Assembly (NCBI RefSeq): GCF_013359905.1
Contig: NZ_JABMCC010000118.1
Location: 744,001 to 808,000, forward strand
Length of the DNA: 64,000 nucleotides
Direction: 5' to 3'
From: Paenibacillus taichungensis
GTDB taxonomy: Bacteria; Bacillota; Bacilli; Paenibacillales; Paenibacillaceae
A program made the position numbers and the translations under genes. The notes beneath the pieces are model-generated. The model saw only the letters and a program-made list of their open reading frames with translations. It ran no database searches and was not told the origin of the DNA. Of this stretch, positions 36,248-44,339 are shown one piece after another; the stretch's first letter is position 1, and every line of letters starts with the position of its first letter.

Positions 36248-36275
36248 ATTATATAATCTCTTTTACATTTGTCAA
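36248..36275 (-). promoter_or_regulatory. Consensus sigma-A promoter of the NRPS-PKS operon
   Basis: On the minus strand TTGACA (36270-36275) and TATAAT (36248-36253), both perfect consensus, are separated by 16 nt. Transcription would begin near 36241. Three TTTGTC words on the plus strand (36268, 36295, 36307) lie in and behind the -35 region and could be regulator contacts. Apart from this promoter and the terminator at 36487, the 446-bp stretch 36176-36621 shows only AT-rich sequence. Confidence 0.75.
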
Positions 36276-36486
36276 TTCGTACATATTTTTCTAGTTTGTC
36301 GAAGTATTTGTCAGTTTCGTTCCCATATGCGCAAAAAATATTTCCATATAGTTCTATGAAACTTCAAAAAAATAGGACTTTAACACTGAATTTACATATT
36401 CTATCATGAATCCTACTTTTTTTTTTACGCTACGAAAGAACTACAACTCATTTATTTGAACCATATGATAGGTTAAGAGCATAGCT

Positions 36487-36518
36487 AAAAAGAGCAGGAT
36501 ACCGAAGTACCTGCCCTT
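36487..36518 (-). terminator. Terminator of the MFS gene (minus strand)
   Basis: A hairpin with loop CGAA (36503-36506) has a stem of about 10 pairs with one bulge (A36499) and one mismatch. It is followed on the minus strand by a short U-tract. It lies about 100 nt past the stop of the MFS permease gene at 36622 and separates it from the biosynthetic operon. Confidence 0.75.
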
Positions 36519-36621
36519 AATGTATATTTCCTATCTTTTACCGCATGCTTAAAAAAACTTCGTTAGTTCATCCTTTATTTGTTAAGTTCATTCACTGATT
36601 TCTGTTATGGATAAATGATAG

Positions 36622-37878
36622 CTAAATCAGTTCCTGCTTCCGCTTCAAATACACATACAACACCACTCCAGATGCCGCACAGATCACAGCGCATAAGCCG
36701 ATGAATCCGTACCCTGCTTGAAGTCCGCGCAATAACCCAAGCTGAGTGGTTGGACCATACGCATTCTTCACGCCTTCAATTACCCAACCAATTACATAGT
36801 TACCGATGACACTACCAATCCCCATCAGGGTAACTGTGAACGTAATCGCAGTGTCACTGCCGTTTGGATATCTGCGTGCGATAAACGCCATGACTGTTGG
36901 ATAGATCATCGCAATACCCGCTCCTGATACGGCAAAGAAGAATGCCAGCCCCTCTCCGCCTGCAATAGCGATGAATGTGCATACCGCCGAGAAAGCAGAG
37001 AATAAAATGAGCGACAATACGAATCCGATCCGGTCCGTAAGCGGCCCTAGCAACAGTCTGCCCAACGAGAAGCTGAGGAAGAACGCAGACAGCAGCCCAG
37101 ATGCTTTGACCGTGTCCCACGTGTAAGCTTTCTCCAGAAAGTTAACAAGCCAACCTCCAACCGCCAGTTCGGATACCACGCCAAAAGAAAGAATAAGCAC
37201 CATCAGCCAGATGGCTGGATCACGAGTTAACGTCTTGAGTGAAGTCCGATCTTCATGAGGAAGATCATCCCCCGGAAATTTGCTGCGCAGCGCCGCAATA
37301 ATTGGCAGCAGACAGAGCGACAACATCACCAGATACATGCCGCGCCAGTCCAGTACGTGTCCGAACACGCTCAAGGACATCACCCCTGTCGCGAGCAAAG
37401 GTGCAACCGTTGAACTCAGCCCATAGAAGAAATGGGAGAGGTTCATCATCGTACCTGTGTTTTTCACAAAGATCCGCGCCCCCAGAATCGCCAGCGCAAT
37501 CTCCAGCATGCCGTTTCCGATGTACATGAAGAAGTAAGATGAAGCAAAAAGTGGATATGTATGAGATACGTAAATGAACACACCCGAGAGAATCATCGAT
37601 GCAAACGAAATGATGCTAACCGCCTTAATGCCCCATTTGCGTACCAGGATGGCAGTGAAGGAGCAGGCGATCAGATACCCCAGTGCATTCAGGGACAACA
37701 ACGTCCCGAGCTGTTTCTCATCCAGATTGAAGTCGAATTGAATGCGCGGAATGGCCGGTCCCTTAATATTTTCCGATATGCCGAATACGATAAATCCCAA
37801 AAAAATCGTTGCCAGTTGCATGGCATACAGTTTGTTGAACTTTTTCTTGTTTCCTTCTGTACCTGCTTGCTGATTCAA
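36622..37878 (-). CDS. MFS permease, FucP/YfkF-like
   Basis: The product is a 12-TM major facilitator (418 residues from TTG 37878). Features include the N-terminal IFLGFIVFGISENIKGPAIP, a loop reading LVRKWGIKAVSII, and the second-half motif LGRLLLGPLTDRIGF. It resembles sugar-type or unassigned MFS carriers. The first ATG (37893) carries no ribosome site of its own; instead its codons ATGGAGG form the Shine-Dalgarno for a TTG 8 nt further on. TTG 37878 is therefore preferred. The gene follows a divergently unrelated but same-strand ROK regulator and has an apparently structured leader element at 37932-38050. Substrate is unknown. Confidence 0.85.
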   Translation of the reverse strand: MNQQAGTEGNKKKFNKLYAMQLATIFLGFIVFGISENIKGPAIPRIQFDFNLDEKQLGTLLSLNALGYLIACSFTAILVRKWGIKAVSIISFASMILSGVFIYVSHTYPLFASSYFFMYIGNGMLEIALAILGARIFVKNTGTMMNLSHFFYGLSSTVAPLLATGVMSLSVFGHVLDWRGMYLVMLSLCLLPIIAALRSKFPGDDLPHEDRTSLKTLTRDPAIWLMVLILSFGVVSELAVGGWLVNFLEKAYTWDTVKASGLLSAFFLSFSLGRLLLGPLTDRIGFVLSLILFSAFSAVCTFIAIAGGEGLAFFFAVSGAGIAMIYPTVMAFIARRYPNGSDTAITFTVTLMGIGSVIGNYVIGWVIEGVKNAYGPTTQLGLLRGLQAGYGFIGLCAVICAASGVVLYVYLKRKQELI

Positions 37879-37931
37879 AATAAGTTCCTCCATTGTGTAC
37901 TGAAAAAATGATTACACTTCATAACTACGAT

Positions 37932-38050
37932 TGCAGTACCATCTTCCGATCGCTGTTATCCCCAGATTTTTCTGATCCCCTTTCCTAAAGGGAAAATCCG
38001 GTGATAAAGGCGCTCTTCAGATTGGTTCCGCACTCTCCGTTATCGTGTAA
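37932..38050 (-). ncRNA. Candidate structured leader element, copy 1
   Basis: Read on the minus strand, it begins with a conserved block (CACGATAACGGAGAG) and then forms nested stems. Outer stem: 38023-38032 with 37932-37941, nine of ten pairs. Inner stem: 38000-38012 (CGCCTTTATCACC) with 37951-37963 (GGGGATAACAGCG). Apical hairpin: perfect 6 bp, 37978-37983 with 37987-37992. It lies 54 nt upstream of the MFS start in the same orientation. The element at 41036-41205 shares the conserved blocks and the fold, but with different bases in the outer stem. No known riboswitch class is recognised. Confidence 0.55.
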
Positions 38051-38090
38051 AATATTATTTTGCTTAACTTCACTTCATAATAAGTAGTTC

Positions 38091-39125
38091 CTACCACTGC
38101 TTCTCAACCACCTGAATACGGTAGGTCAGACTTTCCAGCGTAACAGCGACCAGCCCCGTAACATATTCGCGCCGAGTGTCTCTTTGGATGATCAACCCCG
38201 GCATATGCTCCTGTGGGATCATGTCCAGACAACCTTGCGTCAGGCCATCCCGCATAGCTGGATCCATCGTATCGCCTGTAACCACAATCGTAGCCGGGTT
38301 AATGATCGCGATGATCGATACAAGCGTCTGTACTACCAGTTTCTGCAACCCATCTGGCGTATTCAACATCCGTAGCTGTTCTTCCCGTGACACGCCAAAA
38401 GGTAGAAAAGATACCTCGCCCCCAAATTGCGTGTTCCCTGTGAGCGGACGACCATCAATAATAAAGCCTGCACCAGGAAAATGGTTCTCAGGAAATGTAA
38501 CTACCGCGAAGTTCTTCTCTTCTTCAAATTGCTGCTGGTTATACAGTCCGTACACCGTGAGATTCATGTCGTTACCAATGACCACTTCCACATCATCATA
38601 CTGTTCCTTGAGCCTTGGCCCTAGCGGTTGACCCGCCAGCTCCGACACATCACAAATGCCAATTACACCGTTGTGTGCCACCCCTGGTATACCAATGCCA
38701 ATGGCCTGCACATTGTGGTGCGTTTCGATCAGGCTCGCAATCAAATCCTCCACCACAGTCACATTAATCTCATCCAAAAAGAGTGTCTGTTCGTCCGCCA
38801 TCTCTCCGTTCAGATTGGCATATGTATGTGTGATTGAGTGAATGCCGCCCTCCGTTCTAATAATCAGGCACAGCACACTTGCATAGTCCGCATTGAATTG
38901 ATATCGACTGGCAGGTCTTCCCCCACTCGATTCATCCGGGCCCAGATCGATAATCTCACCAGTTTGGAGCAATTCGTTAAGGATCGTGCCGCATGTCGCC
39001 ACGCTGAGTTTGGTTAGGTTCGCAATTGAAGCCTTCGTGCCTACGCCCATAGATCGAAGTGTGTTCTTCACCAATTCAACGTTAATGCGCTTCACCTGTT
39101 GGGTATTGTGTGATGTGGGTAACAT
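38091..39125 (-). CDS. ROK-family transcriptional regulator (NagC/XylR type)
   Basis: The 344-residue protein has an N-terminal winged helix-turn-helix (VKNTLRSMGVGTKASIANLTKLSVATCGTILNELL) followed by a ROK domain. The ROK part has AIGIGIPGVAHNGVIG, a conserved NDMN motif and GGEVSFLPFG. The zinc-binding cysteine cluster of many ROK proteins (CxCGxxGC) is not seen, so ligand recognition may differ. It lies upstream of the MFS permease on the same strand, 198 nt before it, and probably controls carbohydrate-related genes. A ribosome site AGGAGG lies 13 nt upstream of the start, a rather long spacing. Confidence 0.88.
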   Translation of the reverse strand: MLPTSHNTQQVKRINVELVKNTLRSMGVGTKASIANLTKLSVATCGTILNELLQTGEIIDLGPDESSGGRPASRYQFNADYASVLCLIIRTEGGIHSITHTYANLNGEMADEQTLFLDEINVTVVEDLIASLIETHHNVQAIGIGIPGVAHNGVIGICDVSELAGQPLGPRLKEQYDDVEVVIGNDMNLTVYGLYNQQQFEEEKNFAVVTFPENHFPGAGFIIDGRPLTGNTQFGGEVSFLPFGVSREEQLRMLNTPDGLQKLVVQTLVSIIAIINPATIVVTGDTMDPAMRDGLTQGCLDMIPQEHMPGLIIQRDTRREYVTGLVAVTLESLTYRIQVVEKQW

Positions 39126-39324
39126 GGTTAGTTGTATGCCTCCTTTCGTTCATTTCGAACCATTCAACGAATGTTTTTAAAAGTATTTTAATAATTGAAG
39201 TGTAGGGGGATTTGGGAGGAAAGTCAATGCTAAATTGAGAGAAAAAATCGTTTGGATGGAAAGGCAAAAAGACAGTTCAAGATCATCTAATATGATCCTG
39301 CGCTGTCCACTAGTTAAGGTGGTT

Positions 39325-39594
39325 TTATGTAGAATGACTCATTTGATTTGCCAAGATGCTCTTCTCCAGTCGGACTTTAAATAACTTTCTGTTTAGATCC
39401 TGTTCCATGGAATGAAGGTGATATGCTGCTTGTTTCACGGTATCCATCTCTAGCACACCTGCCTGCTTTGCGATGATGTCCATGGCATCCAGGATGAGTT
39501 TTTTGCATGTGACTAGTTGGTTGACGTAATCGTCTTCTTGTTGGACGAGTTGTCTATATTGCGAAACTAGATCTTCGCTGTGGGTACTTGTCAT
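39325..39594 (-). CDS. Small helical protein, function unknown
   Basis: The 89-residue protein is charged, has no membrane segment, and is predicted by composition to be mostly helical (SEDLVSQYRQLVQQEDDYVNQL and EQDLNRKLFKVRLEKSILANQM). GGGGT lies upstream of the ATG. The flagellar FlgN/FliT-like length and heptad-like pattern are suggestive, but no family is recognised. It stands alone. Confidence 0.6.
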   Translation of the reverse strand: MTSTHSEDLVSQYRQLVQQEDDYVNQLVTCKKLILDAMDIIAKQAGVLEMDTVKQAAYHLHSMEQDLNRKLFKVRLEKSILANQMSHST

Positions 39595-39715
39595 GTGGCC
39601 ACCCCTTTGTTAAAAAGAGAGTAACATTAAATTAGGGATAATATGGTACGTAAAAACGTAACACGTTGTTACTGGGTTGTAACACCATAGTCGATAACTC
39701 AAAAGGAGATCAAGT

Positions 39716-40057
39716 ATGATGAGAAAAAAACGAATGTTAATAGGCATTTTTACGCTGGTTGGCTTATTACTACTCAGTGAATTATTCCTTTGGTCTTCGG
39801 GAAGAGTTGGATTATTCAATACAACGAACAGAATTATCTCTGGTGCACCTAATATTGAAGTACAGGGAAAAAGACTATCTTATCAAGGAACAATTTTTTC
39901 TAGTCCTTCCGATCTTGACGAATATGCATCAAGTGATACAGGCGAAGCACTTTATAAGGCCAAAGGTACACCGCCAAACCCACCATGGATATATGTAAAA
40001 AAGGATTCGAATACTTTTTTTCGCTATAAAACGCCACAACTTCCTTGGCGCATGTAA
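39716..40057 (+). CDS. Small membrane-anchored protein, function unknown
   Basis: The 113-residue product starts MMRKKRMLIGIFTLVGLLLLSEL, a positively charged N-terminus and one hydrophobic helix that may be an uncleaved anchor or a signal peptide. The rest is polar and extracytoplasmic, with a proline-rich end (TPPNPPWIYVKK). AAAAGGAG lies 8 nt upstream of the ATG. A terminator follows at 40117. No known domain is recognised. Confidence 0.65.
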   Translation: MMRKKRMLIGIFTLVGLLLLSELFLWSSGRVGLFNTTNRIISGAPNIEVQGKRLSYQGTIFSSPSDLDEYASSDTGEALYKAKGTPPNPPWIYVKKDSNTFFRYKTPQLPWRM

Positions 40058-40116
40058 TTTAGAAAGCTATCAAACTCATACTTCCCTCTCATTAATAAAC
40101 ATGGTTAAGTTCAAAG

Positions 40117-40148
40117 ACAAAGAGCACCAGAGGTGCTCTTTATTTTTG
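40117..40148 (+). terminator. Rho-independent terminator after the small membrane protein gene
   Basis: A perfect 10-bp stem (AAAGAGCACC 40119-40128 with GGTGCTCTTT 40132-40141) has a 3-nt loop and is followed by TATTTTTG. Confidence 0.88.
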
Positions 40149-40247
40149 CAGGCTTTCTTCCCTTCGCACTCCTTCTCATTGACACCTCCCTCAAAAAGGT
40201 CTACTCTAATAACGAATAAACCATTCACTATTAAGGAGTCGTTCCCG

Positions 40248-40859
40248 ATGGTGCAAGCCAAGAAAGACGAAGTCAGGAAAGAGATTGAATACGCGGCACT
40301 CAAGGTCTTTTTTGAAAAAGGCTATGTCGATGCCAAGATGAGCGATATCGCGGATGAGATCAATATTTCCGTGGGCAATATCTATACTTATTTTAAGAAC
40401 AAGAAAGAGCTATTCTACGCCGTCGTGCCACCGGATCTGGTGGATTATCTGAAAAATGTGCTGGTGGAGACGATTCACTTTGATAACCAGACCTTGTTCG
40501 AGGAAACGGATAGCGAGCGAAAGTCGGCGCTGTTGCAGGAACAGGTGGACGTATTACGGAAATACCGGAATCAGATTGTCATCATCTTCGAAAAGAATAA
40601 AGGTACCATTTACACCAACGCCAAAAATGAGCTGGTCGAGCTGATGATCGAAACTAAGAAGGCCTATCTGAAGAACCAATATAAACGGTATGAGATTGGC
40701 ACCGAGGAGAACTTGATCTTGTTGAACATCCTCGCGCACAATGTGATTGATATGAACCTGGATCTATTGAAACGGGATATGAGCGAGGACAGTCGGAAGC
40801 AAATATTCGAAGCTTTGTATGTATACAGACTGTACGGTATGAAGAGCCTCAACGAATAA
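40248..40859 (+). CDS. TetR-family transcriptional regulator
   Basis: The 203-residue protein has a TetR helix-turn-helix at the N-terminus (AALKVFFEKGYVDAKMSDIADEINISVGNIYTYFKNKKELF). The C-terminal part is helical and unclassified. The ATG at 40248 has AAGGAG 9 nt upstream; the frame is open back to 40101, but that part covers the upstream terminator. It lies 421 nt before an amidohydrolase gene on the same strand, with a structured element between. The target and ligand are unknown. Confidence 0.88.
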   Translation: MVQAKKDEVRKEIEYAALKVFFEKGYVDAKMSDIADEINISVGNIYTYFKNKKELFYAVVPPDLVDYLKNVLVETIHFDNQTLFEETDSERKSALLQEQVDVLRKYRNQIVIIFEKNKGTIYTNAKNELVELMIETKKAYLKNQYKRYEIGTEENLILLNILAHNVIDMNLDLLKRDMSEDSRKQIFEALYVYRLYGMKSLNE

Positions 40860-40958
40860 CAACCCAAGCCCATGCTGAAAAAACAAAGCGTGCAGATCAT
40901 ATCAACTTCACTTGGTTTGCACGTGAAAAAATCTCTAACATTAAGACACTCTATTTTT

Positions 40959-40997
40959 TTGACTTAAAAATGAATTTATAATTCATTTTTAAGTCAA
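40959..40997. repeat. Perfect 18-bp AT-rich inverted repeat
   Basis: TTGACTTAAAAATGAATT (40959-40976) and its exact complement (40980-40997) flank a 3-nt loop. A T-run precedes it on the plus strand, and no U-tract follows on either strand, so a terminator is not obvious. It could be a dyad operator for the TetR protein upstream, a cruciform, or the scar of a mobile element. Confidence 0.6.
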
Positions 40998-41035
40998 GTA
41001 TCTACCATTTACCAAACTATTTAAGTTGAACCTAC

Positions 41036-41205
41036 ATTTACACGATAACGGAGAGGACAGAAATAACCAGAGGAAGCGAAGCGTTCGCCTAAAAGCTTTC
41101 TGAAAGAAAGCTACATCGGAAGCATACGCTTATCACCGGATTCCCCCCTAATAAGAGGGTATCAAAAAAATCTGGGGATAACAGCGATCCGAAGGTTGTT
41201 CTGTC
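41036..41205 (+). ncRNA. Candidate structured leader element, copy 2
   Basis: It shares with copy 1 the blocks CACGATAACGGAGAG, TTATCACCGGATT and TCTGGGGATAACAGCGATC. Outer stem: 41057-41068 (ACAGAAATAACC) with 41194-41204 (GGTTGTTCTGT). Inner stem: 41127-41137 (CGCTTATCACC) with 41174-41186. Two extra perfect hairpins sit between them: 41076-41080 with 41084-41088, and 41094-41100 with 41106-41112. It ends 76 nt before the amidohydrolase start, in the same orientation. The rest of 40860-41280 holds only the AT-rich palindrome and unremarkable sequence. Confidence 0.55.
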
Positions 41206-41280
41206 ATCGGAGTGACAAGTGTACATACCCATCATTCAACTTATATAGCTTCACCCCCACATTCTAAGGAGGAACACAAC

Positions 41281-42603
41281 ATGAACACCGCTTACGCATT
41301 AAAAAACGTCAATCTGATCCACGGTGATCTGAACCGCAATCTGCAAAAAAACATGACGATTCTCGTCAATGAACAAGGACTTATTCAGAATATAAGCCAA
41401 GATAACGAACTGCTTATCCCTAGTTACTACACAACAATCGACCTCTCAGGAAAATACGTAATGCCTGGACTGATCAACGCCCACGTGCACCTCTTTGCAG
41501 ACGGTAAACCGTTCAGTCTCTCGGTTAGTGAAGGCATGTTGCAGTTTGCCTATGATCGGATTTTGAACACGAAGTTCGGCAGAAACGTATTGAAAAAACG
41601 AATGAAACGCAACGCGCTGACCGCACTTCATGCGGGTGTAACAACGATGCGCAGTGTGGGGGAATTCTTTTACACGGATGTCCAACTGAGGGATGAGATT
41701 AACAACGGTGACTTTGTCGGCCCTAATCTGCTTGTCTCCGGGTTTTTCCTAAGTGTAACGGGCGGACACGGTGCTCCATTCCTCGCTCTGGTGGGCGATT
41801 CCCCGTGGGAAGCACGGAAAAATGTACGTCTGAATGTGAAACACGGTGTGGATTTGATCAAAATCTGTGTGACGGGTGGCGTGACGGATGCGAAAATGGT
41901 GGGCGAAGCTGGTCGTTTACAGATGACAGTGGAGGAAGTTGCGGCGATCTGTGATGAAGCGCATAAGATAGGCCTGCGGGTGGCAGCCCATGTAGAGAGC
42001 ACGGAAGGCGTACGGGTTGCGTTGAAGGGTGGCGTCGATACCATTGAGCACGGTTCGGAGATGGATGACGAAATCATTCGTTTGTACAAAAATAATCCCA
42101 ATGCCCTGAATGGTTACACCGCACTCATCCCCACCCTGCAAGCCGCTTATCCATCCGCTTCACTGGATACCAGCGTAACGAAGGTAAGTGCAACGGTAAA
42201 AGAGAATTCCAGACTGGTCTACGATTCCATGCTCAAAGGTGTAAAACAAGCGATCGAAAACGGCATCACCATTGGTATCGGCACTGATGCCGCTATGCCT
42301 TATGTGACTCACTATGATATGTGGAGAGAGATGGATCACTACATGAGACAGGCCAACCTGAACAACAAACAGGTCATCGACATGGTGACTCGAACCAATG
42401 CGAAGATCCTCGGTGTTGACGATGTAACAGGAACGGTGGATATCGGGAAACATGCCGATCTGATTATCATGGAGCAAAATCCGCTGGAACATATCGAGGC
42501 CTTGTCAGACATCTCTATGGTCATGGTCAAAGGAAATCTAATTCAAACACCATCTGTCACAAGAATCAAAGAAGTCGACGATGTTCTAAACTCAGTTTGG
42601 TGA
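41281..42603 (+). CDS. Metal-dependent amidohydrolase (imidazolonepropionase/prolidase-like)
   Basis: The 440-residue enzyme belongs to the amidohydrolase superfamily. The metal-binding HxH is in MPGLINAHVHLFADG, the probable carboxylated lysine is in GVDLIKICVTGG, and later ligands are in AAHVES, TIEHG and GIGTDAAM. A final beta segment (GTVDIGKHADLIIMEQNPLE) closes the small domain. Family members hydrolyse cyclic amides or Xaa-Pro-type dipeptides; the substrate cannot be read from sequence. AAGGAGG lies 8 nt before the ATG at 41281. The open frame to 41212 overlaps nothing functional and lacks a ribosome site. Confidence 0.88.
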   Translation: MNTAYALKNVNLIHGDLNRNLQKNMTILVNEQGLIQNISQDNELLIPSYYTTIDLSGKYVMPGLINAHVHLFADGKPFSLSVSEGMLQFAYDRILNTKFGRNVLKKRMKRNALTALHAGVTTMRSVGEFFYTDVQLRDEINNGDFVGPNLLVSGFFLSVTGGHGAPFLALVGDSPWEARKNVRLNVKHGVDLIKICVTGGVTDAKMVGEAGRLQMTVEEVAAICDEAHKIGLRVAAHVESTEGVRVALKGGVDTIEHGSEMDDEIIRLYKNNPNALNGYTALIPTLQAAYPSASLDTSVTKVSATVKENSRLVYDSMLKGVKQAIENGITIGIGTDAAMPYVTHYDMWREMDHYMRQANLNNKQVIDMVTRTNAKILGVDDVTGTVDIGKHADLIIMEQNPLEHIEALSDISMVMVKGNLIQTPSVTRIKEVDDVLNSVW

Positions 42604-42619
42604 ATTCAGGAGTGAAATC

Positions 42620-42826
42620 ATGCTTGGTATATTGATCAATTGTTTTTCCATTATATGCGGAAGTACCCTTGGAGCCATCTCCAAAAGGTTCATGAATGAC
42701 GGATACAAGTCCATACTCAATCAAGTGATTGGGATCAGCGCGCTCATCATAGGCATTAGTGAGGTCTTTTATGTCCAACCTGAGATGGAGAACAAATTCA
42801 ATCTGGCGTACGATTTGAATCAATGA
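42620..42826 (+). pseudogene. Truncated DUF554 membrane protein
   Basis: The first about 45 residues (MLGILINCFSIICGSTLGAI and IGISALIIGI) match the start of DUF554/YdfK membrane proteins, which are normally about 230 residues with six helices. The frame then runs into unrelated polar sequence and stops at 68 residues. It looks like a gene cut by deletion. A ribosome site (AGGAG) is still present 9 nt upstream, so a short peptide may be made. Confidence 0.55.
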
Positions 42827-42902
42827 CGAATCACGTAAGATAGAGTTATGAGTTTATGAACAATAATCACTTCAAGACATTGAACCAGAGGAGACATATC
42901 CT

Positions 42903-43943
42903 ATGAACAAAATGAAAAAAACAGGTTTGTGGCTTGGTGTTACGACTCTAACCCTATCACTCGCAGTTCTTTACTTTCCAACATGGACGCCAAAAATAAA
43001 AGGAACAAACCCTATTCATGCATTGGAACAAGTTAAAATCAACGGCACGGGACATGAAATCATGATCAGAGGACAGGATCTGGACAACCCAGTTATCCTG
43101 TATTTACACGGTGGACCGGGTGCATCTGAAATTCCGTACGCGAAAAAGCACCAAGATTTATTAGAATCTCAGTTTACGATTGTGAACTATGATCAGAGAG
43201 CAAGCGGCAAATCCTATCATTTTTTTGAGGACTATTCCAATCTCTCAGCTAACTTGCTGGTTGAGGATGCACTGGCCGTCACGGATTATATTACTCAACG
43301 TCTGGGGAAGAAAAAGGTGATCCTGATGGGTCATTCGTACGGAACATACATAGCAACTCTTGCTGCGCATCGAGCACCCGATAAATATGAAGCCTACATT
43401 GGGATCGGGCAGATGGCAGATACACAACAGAGCGAGATGGACGGATGGAATTACGTTATGGAGCAAGCCCTGTTGGCTGATAATCATGAAGATGTAGAGC
43501 AGTTGGAGCAGATCTATGAACCGATCAAACAAGGACAGGCATTCACGCCGCGAGATATCGTTAAACGTTATGGAGGCACATCAAGGTTGATGGACAGCCC
43601 TGACACCAGCTTCCTGGGAATGACGTTCAGCCATGAATATAATATGCTGGATGCCATTCGTTTTAATAAAGGAATCATATATTCGCAAGAAATACTGATA
43701 AGTGAAGCCCTGAGCCGTCCGTTGCCATCCTTGATTACGAAGCTGGACCTCCCCTTTTATTTTGTCATGGGAGATTACGACTTAATGACTTCATCCCATG
43801 CCGCCAAGGTGTTTTTTGACCAGATTGAAGGAAATCAAAAGGAATTCATTGGCAATAATAACTCGGCTCACTACCCACATTATGAAGAGAAGCAAAGATT
43901 TTTTGATTGGATGGTAGATACCTTTATCAAGCACAAACCTTAA
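42903..43943 (+). CDS. Alpha/beta hydrolase, proline iminopeptidase-like, membrane-anchored
   Basis: The 346-residue protein has an N-terminal hydrophobic segment (about residues 7-26) and a basic start, giving a signal anchor or signal peptide. The oxyanion motif is LYLHGGPGASE, the nucleophile elbow is MGHSYGTYIA, the acid is near FVMGDYDLMTS, and the histidine is in NNSAHYPHYEE. HGGPG is typical of the proline iminopeptidase group. AGAGGAG lies 9 nt upstream of the ATG. Substrate unknown. Confidence 0.88.
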   Translation: MNKMKKTGLWLGVTTLTLSLAVLYFPTWTPKIKGTNPIHALEQVKINGTGHEIMIRGQDLDNPVILYLHGGPGASEIPYAKKHQDLLESQFTIVNYDQRASGKSYHFFEDYSNLSANLLVEDALAVTDYITQRLGKKKVILMGHSYGTYIATLAAHRAPDKYEAYIGIGQMADTQQSEMDGWNYVMEQALLADNHEDVEQLEQIYEPIKQGQAFTPRDIVKRYGGTSRLMDSPDTSFLGMTFSHEYNMLDAIRFNKGIIYSQEILISEALSRPLPSLITKLDLPFYFVMGDYDLMTSSHAAKVFFDQIEGNQKEFIGNNNSAHYPHYEEKQRFFDWMVDTFIKHKP

Positions 43944-44175
43944 TCATTCAATCCTTTACCCTCCAGGATCGGCTGCATGTACTTCTCTATTCGTGAAAAT
44001 TTCGTTTTGGATTGCTTTTTTCATCGAACTACTGCTGAAGTTGCTCTGGAACGCTATATTCTGCAGTATTTTTCATTCTCACTTTTAGTCCGGCCTGTTC
44101 CACTTCAATCGCTTCACATTGCGTTTGTGGGACTTGCACACTTGAACCCCATCCGTATACGTGCAGACGTTCCTT
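43940..44175 (-). pseudogene. YdeI/DUF1801-type protein remnant
   Basis: Two short minus-strand pieces are recognisable. The 3' piece reads KKQSKTKFSRIEKYMQPILE and continues GKGLND, ending at a stop that overlaps the hydrolase stop; this is the usual C-terminus of YdeI-like proteins. About 80 nt upstream, in another frame, a piece ends NTAEYSVPEQLQQ, which resembles the preceding part of the same family. The stretch between them (about 35 residues in the intact family) is missing and stops interrupt the frame. This explains most of the 396-bp gap 43944-44339. Confidence 0.5.
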
Positions 44176-44267
44176 TCATCACTGGATTATTATCATAACG
44201 TACAAGTTCAGGTAAAGCACCGCTTTTTCTATCAGTTACCGCTTGGTTCCCCCCATCTAAACATACA

Positions 44268-44308
44268 GCAAAAAGTCTTTCAGATCATATCCGAAAGACT
44301 TGTTTTTG
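44268..44308. terminator. Bidirectional terminator
   Basis: AAGTCTTTC (44273-44281) pairs with GAAAGACTT (44293-44301), extended by GAT/ATC in the loop region. TTTTT follows on the plus strand, and AAAAA precedes it, giving a U-tract on the minus strand. It separates the plus-strand hydrolase from the minus-strand guanidine operon. Confidence 0.85.
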
Positions 44309-44339
44309 ACACCTTATTTATTTATATCGCTAATCCCAC

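Noticed and set aside
40889..40916. CGTGCA/TGCACG hairpin after the TetR gene as a terminator
   Set aside because: Only a 6-bp stem with a long loop and no T-run on the plus strand; the minus strand has a T-run but no transcript to terminate.
37932..41205. T-box, SAM or other known leader as identity of the paired elements
   Set aside because: No T-box AGTA/GGTGGNACCGCG core, K-turn SAM core or guanidine blocks are present; the shared blocks do not match a class I can name.
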